64,000 nucleotides of DNA from Streptomyces plumbidurans (GTDB taxonomy: Bacteria > Actinomycetota > Actinomycetes > Streptomycetales > Streptomycetaceae). The position numbers and the translations under genes are program-made. Positions 59,412 through 64,000 of this stretch are shown in pieces; within the stretch, counting starts at the first letter, position 1; each line of letters begins with the position of its first letter. The stretch spans positions 124,001 to 188,000 of the forward strand of contig NZ_JAFJSY010000017.1 of the NCBI RefSeq assembly GCF_019857225.1, given 5' to 3'. The notes under the pieces were generated by a model, which saw only the letters and a program-made list of their open reading frames with translations, was not told the DNA's origin and did no database searches.

Positions 59412-59439
59412 AGCCCCTGGCGCAATAGCGCAAGGGGCT
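59412..59439. promoter_or_regulatory. Hairpin upstream of purA
   Basis: AGCCCCT/AGGGGCT outer arms (59412-59418, 59433-59439) and GCGC inner arms around AATA, with one mismatch. It lies 126 bases upstream of the purA start and 43 before the divergent kinase-like gene. It may be a leader attenuator or simply a barrier to transcription between the two. Confidence 0.4.
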
Positions 59440-59481
59440 CTTGCACAAAGATGCTACCCGAGGAAGCGAGGCAGGACCGAG

Positions 59482-60315
59482 GTGGCGACTTCTCCGACTT
59501 CCGACCAGCTGCTCGTGGTCATCGATCCGATGGCCCGGCGCACGGACGGGGAGGCGGTACGTATCGCAAAAGACGTGCTCAGCGCGGGTGCGCACGCGAA
59601 GGTCTGCCTGCCGGACGGGCCGGAGGAGTTCGCCCGGGCGCTGGCCCGCAGGGGGTCGCGGCGGCCGGTGGTGGTGGGCGACGACCGTGCCCTGGTGCGC
59701 GCGGTGTCCCTGCTGCACCGGCAACGGGAGCTGGCCGGATGTGCGCTGTCGGTGGTGCCGGTGGGCAGCGCGCTGTCCGTGGTGCACGCCCTCGGGGTGC
59801 CCCCGGGAGCGGTGGCGGCGGCGCGGGCGGTCCTCGACGGGGTCGAACGGCGTCTGGACCTGCTGGTGGACGACAGCGACGGGGTGGTGCTCGGCGCGCT
59901 GCGCATCCCGCCGCTGTCCCGGCGGGCCCCGGTGGCGCCGGACACGGGCCGGCCCTGGCTGCGTACGGCCCAGTCCCTGGTCCGCACCTTGGTGCCCGCC
60001 CGCGAGACCCCGGTCGCCGCGCCCCGGCCCGCCCGGCTCCGGGTGGAGGTCGACGGGGTGACGCTGGTGGACCTGGACCAGCCGGTGGAGGCGGTGTCGC
60101 TGACGGCGGGCGCCACGGGCCTCGCCGCCGTGGAGGTACGGCCGCTCTCGGTGGGCGCCGAGGCATCACCCCTGCGCGCCGAGGGCCGCACCGTGAGCGT
60201 CTCCGGCTCGGACTTCCGCTACCGCGCGGACGCGGGCGTGTCAGGACCGGTACGCCGCCGTACGTGGACCGTGTGGGAGGGGGCTTGGGGGCTGACGGTG
60301 CCGGGGGTGGAGTGA
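59482..60315 (+). CDS. Diacylglycerol-kinase-fold protein with altered active site
   Basis: A 277-residue protein from GTG 59482. Its domain order resembles diacylglycerol/sphingosine-type lipid kinases: an N-terminal nucleotide fold (QLLVVIDPMARRTDGEAVRI, RRPVVVGDDRALVRAVSLLH, ALSVVPVGSALSVVHALGVP), then a beta sandwich (ARLRVEVDGVTLVDLDQPVE, RTVSVSGSDFRYRADAGVSG). The normal GGDGT phosphate loop is replaced by GDDRALV and the GTxND motif by GSALSVV. Catalysis is therefore doubtful. The gene sits next to purA, as in other Streptomyces. Confidence 0.75.
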   Translation: MATSPTSDQLLVVIDPMARRTDGEAVRIAKDVLSAGAHAKVCLPDGPEEFARALARRGSRRPVVVGDDRALVRAVSLLHRQRELAGCALSVVPVGSALSVVHALGVPPGAVAAARAVLDGVERRLDLLVDDSDGVVLGALRIPPLSRRAPVAPDTGRPWLRTAQSLVRTLVPARETPVAAPRPARLRVEVDGVTLVDLDQPVEAVSLTAGATGLAAVEVRPLSVGAEASPLRAEGRTVSVSGSDFRYRADAGVSGPVRRRTWTVWEGAWGLTVPGVE

Positions 60316-60349
60316 GGGCTGCCGCCCAGGCGGGCCATGGGGGGGGAGG

Positions 60350-60976
60350 TCAGGCTTTGTCCGGCTCGACGGCATTCTCGTCCGGGGCCTGGAAACCGGA
60401 GGTATCGAGGGCGTACCCGAACGGGTCCGGAATGTAGATCTTCTCGCCGAAGGGCTTGCTGAAGCGGACCTCGTATCCCCCCACTGCCGACGGGGAGCTG
60501 TAGACGATGGCCTGCTCCTTTTGCATGTCGAGTACCAGGTAGACGGGGATACCTGCCTCGGCGTAGACCTCGACCTTGTCGGTCAGGTCCTCCTCCCTGG
60601 TGGAGGTGGACGTCAGCTCGGCGACGAAGGAGAGGCCCTCTCCGTCCAGGCGGTTACTGCCCGTCTCGTAGACCTTCTCCGGCGCCGCGTGGATGTCCGG
60701 GCCGTACGCGCGCTCGATGCCCGGGAACACGAAGAGAAACGGCGCCCGCTCGATGACGTGGCCCCCGGGAAGGTACGGCCCGAGTTGGCCGCACACCGAA
60801 CGCATGACACGGAGGTAGTACCCCTTCGACCACGGCGACACGACGATGCTCCCCCTGATGATCTCGGCCCTGTAGCCGTCGGGCACATGCAGCTCGTCGA
60901 GGAGGTCCAGGAGCTCCCCGAAGCTGCCACTGGGCTCGGTACCGCTGATCACCGGTCGCTCTGCCATGAGTGTCAT
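60350..60976 (-). CDS. Uma2-family putative endonuclease
   Basis: A 208-residue protein from ATG 60976 (GGGGGAGG upstream; ATG 60967 is also possible). The Uma2 PD-(D/E)xK-like fold shows in YRAEIIRGSIVVSPWSKGYY, RAYGPDIHAAPEKV (D of PD), FVAELTSTSTREEDLTDKVE (E...K) and YAEAGIPVYLVLDMQ. Uma2 proteins are abundant in cyanobacteria and Streptomyces; nuclease activity is predicted but unproven. The gene stands alone. Confidence 0.88.
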   Translation of the reverse strand: MTLMAERPVISGTEPSGSFGELLDLLDELHVPDGYRAEIIRGSIVVSPWSKGYYLRVMRSVCGQLGPYLPGGHVIERAPFLFVFPGIERAYGPDIHAAPEKVYETGSNRLDGEGLSFVAELTSTSTREEDLTDKVEVYAEAGIPVYLVLDMQKEQAIVYSSPSAVGGYEVRFSKPFGEKIYIPDPFGYALDTSGFQAPDENAVEPDKA

Positions 60977-61064
60977 GATGCGCCCTCCCCCTGGGTACGA
61001 ACCAGCCACCACTCAGAGTATCCGATCAAACACCCTCCGCCGACCTCGCCCCCCGCACTCCCCC

Positions 61065-61586
61065 TCACCCCTCCCCGAACAACTCCTCCCGCCGCACCCG
61101 CCACCGCTCCAGCAGCTCGCTGAACTCGCTCTCGACGAACTGGAAGAAGGCGAGCGTCTCCGCGAGCCGGCGGCCCGCTCGGGTGTCGGCGCCGAGGGTC
61201 GCGACGCCCTCTCGCAGCGCGTCCTGCCAGCGTTTGAGGATGAGTTCGCGGTTGCCCAGGACCTCGTACCACTGGTCGCTGTGCACCTGGTACCGCTCGC
61301 GGCGGGAACCCGGCTCGCGTTGGCGGGAGACGAGGTGGACCTGTGCGAGGTAGCGCACGGCGCCGGAGACGGCGGCGGGTGAGATCTTCAGTTGTTCGCC
61401 CAGGTCGGCGGAGCTGAGCGCACCGTCGTCGGCGGCGAGCAGCGCGGCGAAGACCCGGGCCGGCATCCGCGGCATGCCGGCCTCGACGAGTTGCGCGGCG
61501 AAGTGCTCCACGAACCGCGAGACGACCTCGGGGTCCCGCGACATGTCCCGCGACATCCCGGCCTCGTCCGCCTTCGCGTCCGTCAT
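61065..61586 (-). CDS. MarR/GbsR-type repressor
   Basis: A 173-residue protein. A winged helix lies at about residues 35-100 (FAAQLVEAGMPRMPARVFAA, LSSADLGEQLKISPAAVSGA, QREPGSRRERYQVHSDQW wing). The C-terminal helices (ETLAFFQFVESEFSELLERW) mediate dimerisation. The gene diverges from an ABC exporter operon. The inverted repeat between them is the likely operator. Such regulator-exporter pairs in Streptomyces usually respond to a drug or metabolite. Confidence 0.88.
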   Translation of the reverse strand: MTDAKADEAGMSRDMSRDPEVVSRFVEHFAAQLVEAGMPRMPARVFAALLAADDGALSSADLGEQLKISPAAVSGAVRYLAQVHLVSRQREPGSRRERYQVHSDQWYEVLGNRELILKRWQDALREGVATLGADTRAGRRLAETLAFFQFVESEFSELLERWRVRREELFGEG

Positions 61587-61640
61587 CGCCCGATCATCTC
61601 CCCTGCTCAGATACTGCCCACCAGTCTATCCGCGCTTTTA

Positions 61641-61679
61641 TACGCTTCCTTAACTTCACAAATTTCTGAAGTAAGCGTA
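61641..61679. promoter_or_regulatory. Nested inverted repeats between regulator and ABC exporter
   Basis: TACGCTT/AAGCGTA (61641-61647, 61673-61679) encloses ACTTCA/TGAAGT (61653-61658, 61667-61672). The region is AT-rich, so promoters for both genes should lie here. The exporter ATG (61691) has no ribosome site, which suits a leaderless transcript. Confidence 0.6.
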
Positions 61680-61690
61680 CGTTCTGAAAC

Positions 61691-62605
61691 ATGACGAAGG
61701 CAATCAGCGTCTCCGGACTGCACAAGTCGTTCGGCAGGACACACGCCCTGGACGGTCTCGACCTGGAGGTGGAGACCGGCGAGGTGCACGGTTTCCTCGG
61801 CCCGAACGGCGCCGGCAAGTCCACCACCATCCGCGTCCTGCTCGGCCTGCTGCACCCCGATTCCGGCGCGGCCCAGGTCCTCGGCCACGACCCGTGGCGG
61901 GACGCGGTGGAGGTGCACCGCCGGATCGCCTACGTCCCCGGCGACGTGACGCTGTGGCGCAACCTCTCCGGCGGCGAGGTCATCGACCTCTACGGCCGCC
62001 TCCGCGGCGGTCTCGACGCCGGGCGCCGGGCCGAGCTGATCGAGCGCTTCGAGCTGGACCCCACCAAGAAGGGCCGCACCTACTCCAAGGGCAACCGCCA
62101 GAAGGTGGCCCTGGTCGCCGCGTTCGCCTCGGACGTGGACCTGCTGATCCTGGACGAGCCGACCTCGGGCCTGGACCCGCTGATGGAGGAGGTCTTCCAG
62201 CGCTGTGTGGAGGAGGAGCGCGAGCGCGGCCGTACCGTCCTGCTCTCCTCGCACATCCTCAGCGAGGTCGAGGAGCTGTGCGACCGGGTGAGCATCATCC
62301 GCAAGGGGCAGACCGTGGAGAGCGGTTCGCTTGCCGAGCTGCGCCATCTGACCCGGACCAGCGTGAGCGCCGAACTCGTCGGCGCACCCAACGGGTTGGC
62401 GCACCTTCCGGGCGTCCACGACCTCGACGTGCAGGGCAAGCGGGTGCGGTTGCAGGTCGACACCGACAAACTCGACGCCGTACTGCGGCAGTTGAGCGAG
62501 TCCGGCGTACGGTCGCTGACCTCGACACCGCCGACCCTGGAGGAGCTCTTCCTGCGGCACTACCAGGAAGAGGCCCCCAAGGACGCGGAGGTGGCGTCGC
62601 GATGA
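61691..62605 (+). CDS. ABC exporter ATP-binding protein
   Basis: A 304-residue protein. Walker A is GPNGAGKST (residues about 37-45), the signature is [11 protein letters not shown] in place of LSGGQ (usual in this drug-exporter group), Walker [14 protein letters not shown] and H-loop [13 protein letters not shown]. The C-terminal 80 residues are a domain typical of DrrA/TnrB-like exporters. The stop overlaps the permease start (ATGA). No ribosome site precedes ATG 61691. Confidence 0.93.
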   Translation: MTKAISVSGLHKSFGRTHALDGLDLEVETGEVHGFLGPNGAGKSTTIRVLLGLLHPDSGAAQVLGHDPWRDAVEVHRRIAYVPGDVTLWRNLSGGEVIDLYGRLRGGLDAGRRAELIERFELDPTKKGRTYSKGNRQKVALVAAFASDVDLLILDEPTSGLDPLMEEVFQRCVEEERERGRTVLLSSHILSEVEELCDRVSIIRKGQTVESGSLAELRHLTRTSVSAELVGAPNGLAHLPGVHDLDVQGKRVRLQVDTDKLDAVLRQLSESGVRSLTSTPPTLEELFLRHYQEEAPKDAEVASR

Positions 62606-64000
62606 CCGCCGCATCCTTCGCCGTACGGACCGGGGGAAGCCGTCAACTCGCGGGCACCGCAACGTTGTTGCGGTTCGCCCTGCGCCGCGACCGGGTGATG
62701 ATCCCGGTCTGGGTCGCGGTCGACGCGCTCATGGTCCTGTCGATGCCGAACACGCTGAAGAGCCTGTACGGCACCCAGGCCCAACGCGACGACCTCCTGC
62801 ACCAGATGACGACGAACTCCTCGCTGCGCGCCCTGGTCGGCCCGGTCTTCGACGACTCGCTCGGCGCCCTGACGGCCTGGCGGGTCGGCGTCTACGCCGG
62901 TGCCCTGGCCGCCGTGATGAGCCTGCTGGTCGTCGTACGACACACCAGGGACGAGGAGGAGAGCGGCCGTCAGGAGCTGGTCTCGTCCGGCATGGTGGGC
63001 CGCCGGGCGCCGCTGACGGCCGGGCTGCTGGCGGCTGCGGTCGCCAACGGCGTGCTGGCGCTGCTGGTGGCGGCGGGCATGGCCTCCCACGGCGGCGCGG
63101 GCGCGGTGGCCTTCGGCCTCGGCATCGCGGGCGTCGGCATGGTCTTCGCCACGATGACCGCGATCGTCGCCCAGCTCACCGAGAGCGCACGGCTGGCCCG
63201 CGGGCTGACGGCGGCGGTCCTGGGCGCGGCCTTCGTGCTGCGCGCCGCGGGCGACTCGGCGACTGATGGGGGCACCTCCCAGGCTTTCGGCACTGGGGGA
63301 GGCTCGTCCCTCCTGACCTGGCTGTCACCGATCGGCTGGCTGGAGAACCTGCGGCCGTACGCCGGCGAACGCTGGTGGGTGCTGCTGCTGTTCGCGGCGG
63401 CGGCACTGCTGCAAGGCATGATCGCCTACGAGCTCGCCGGGCGCCGCGACCTCGGCATGAGCTTCCTGCCCACCCGCCCCGGACCGGCCTCCGGCAGGCT
63501 CGGCACAGCGGACGCACTGGCCTGGCGGCTGCAGCGCGGCGGCGTCCTCGGCTGGAGCGTCGGCTTCTTCCTCGCGGGGGTCGTCTACGGCGGCCTGACC
63601 GACGGGGCGGCCGACCTGGTCGGCGACAACGAGAACGCCCGCGAGATCTTCGAGCGCATGGGCGGCAAGTCCGGGATCACGGACTCGTTCCTCGCCTCGA
63701 TGGTCGGGATGCTCGGCCTGGTCGCGGCCCTGTACATCGTCGCCTCGGTGCTGCGCCTGCACGGCGAGGAGACGTCCGGCCGCGCCGAGCCCCTGCTCGC
63801 GAACGCGGTGGGCCGGATGCGGTGGGCCGCCGGGCATCTGACGGTGGCGTTCGGCGGGAGCGCCCTGATCATGCTGCTGGCGGGGCTGGGCTTCGCCGCG
63901 GGCTACGGCAAGCAGGTCGGCCCCGTCATGGGCGCCTGCCTGGTGCAGGTGGCTGCGGTGTGGGTGATCGGCGGGGTGGCCGTACTGCTGTACGGCGTGG
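62602..64000 (+). CDS. ABC exporter permease (3' end beyond the window)
   Basis: At least 466 residues from ATG 62602; the frame is still open at the right edge. Multiple spans are visible (for example [80 protein letters not shown]). The twin-half layout with [20 protein letters not shown] and [20 protein letters not shown] matches polyether/tetronasin-type exporter permeases (ABC-2). An in-frame repeat at 63267-63302 inserts about 12 residues ([13 protein letters not shown]) into a cytoplasmic or loop region. Confidence 0.88.
   Translation, partial: MTAASFAVRTGGSRQLAGTATLLRFALRRDRVMIPVWVAVDALMVLSMPNTLKSLYGTQAQRDDLLHQMTTNSSLRALVGPVFDDSLGALTAWRVGVYAGALAAVMSLLVVVRHTRDEEESGRQELVSSGMVGRRAPLTAGLLAAAVANGVLALLVAAGMASHGGAGAVAFGLGIAGVGMVFATMTAIVAQLTESARLARGLTAAVLGAAFVLRAAGDSATDGGTSQAFGTGGGSSLLTWLSPIGWLENLRPYAGERWWVLLLFAAAALLQGMIAYELAGRRDLGMSFLPTRPGPASGRLGTADALAWRLQRGGVLGWSVGFFLAGVVYGGLTDGAADLVGDNENAREIFERMGGKSGITDSFLASMVGMLGLVAALYIVASVLRLHGEETSGRAEPLLANAVGRMRWAAGHLTVAFGGSALIMLLAGLGFAAGYGKQVGPVMGACLVQVAAVWVIGGVAVLLYGV
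63267..63302. repeat. Dispersed Streptomyces-type repeat inside the permease gene
   Basis: A TGGGGGCACCTCCC...CTGGGGGAGG element, self-complementary at its ends, of a kind I recall as dispersed in Streptomyces genomes. It is in frame and encodes the loop [13 protein letters not shown]. Confidence 0.55.

Overview
The window is chromosomal DNA from a Streptomyces-like, high-GC actinomycete. Most genes show strong GC bias at the third codon position. GTG and TTG starts and ATGA/GTGA stop-start overlaps are frequent. Several families are typical of Streptomyces: XRE-DUF5753 with DUF6879, STAND-WD40 proteins, DUF4232 lipoproteins and SigE-type sigma factors. The gene order around asd, ask, recR, ybaB and purA recalls, from memory, the SCO36xx region of S. 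coelicolor. I ran no database searches; family names come from motifs and recall.

Bases 1-3070 look like the right end of an integrated element. An orphan 3' half of a tRNA-Pro gene (2976-3018), followed by a strong terminator, marks an attachment site. Just inside it lie an XRE regulator and a translationally coupled pair of small membrane proteins, one ending in a HEPN-like RNxxxH motif. Bases 3100-15500 are a variable island with a phosphotransferase, a SigE-type sigma factor coupled to a SecDF-head-like membrane protein, a NERD-nuclease/UvrD-type helicase, a divergent operon joining an unknown 507-residue protein to a large phospholipase-D-fold protein, a nucleotidyltransferase, a two-nuclease-domain protein, and decayed genes. 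The helicase plus phospholipase-D operon is my best candidate for an undescribed defence system.

Bases 15500-31350 hold a DUF4232 lipoprotein, a giant STAND-WD40 protein with 14 repeats, a permease/TIGR03943 metal-related pair, a TrkA-N (CASTOR/POLLUX-like) protein, an S9 peptidase, a TetR regulator with two visible operators facing an alpha/beta hydrolase operon, and SURF1. Bases 31400-39000 are conserved core: a sigma factor with its coupled membrane partner, asd and ask (aspartate pathway, with an internal start for the small aspartokinase subunit), a TauE exporter, and ybaB, recR and a DUF5063 gene. Bases 39100-53500 carry a SLATT protein, an anchored PstS-like protein, a Ser/Thr kinase, an aminotransferase, a GntR regulator translationally coupled to a GT2 glycosyltransferase fused to a polytopic membrane region, and a Tat-exported 5'-nucleotidase.

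Bases 53600-57950 are a regulatory cassette: DUF6879 and XRE-DUF5753 face a glycine-rich-domain-like protein and a methyltransferase across a helically phased GCAAC array. A small GntR unit with a damaged partner gene follows. The rest holds purA, a degenerate diacylglycerol-kinase-like gene, a Uma2 protein, and a MarR/GbsR-type regulator divergent from an ABC exporter that runs off the right edge. Short perfect tandem duplications recur at gene junctions across the window.
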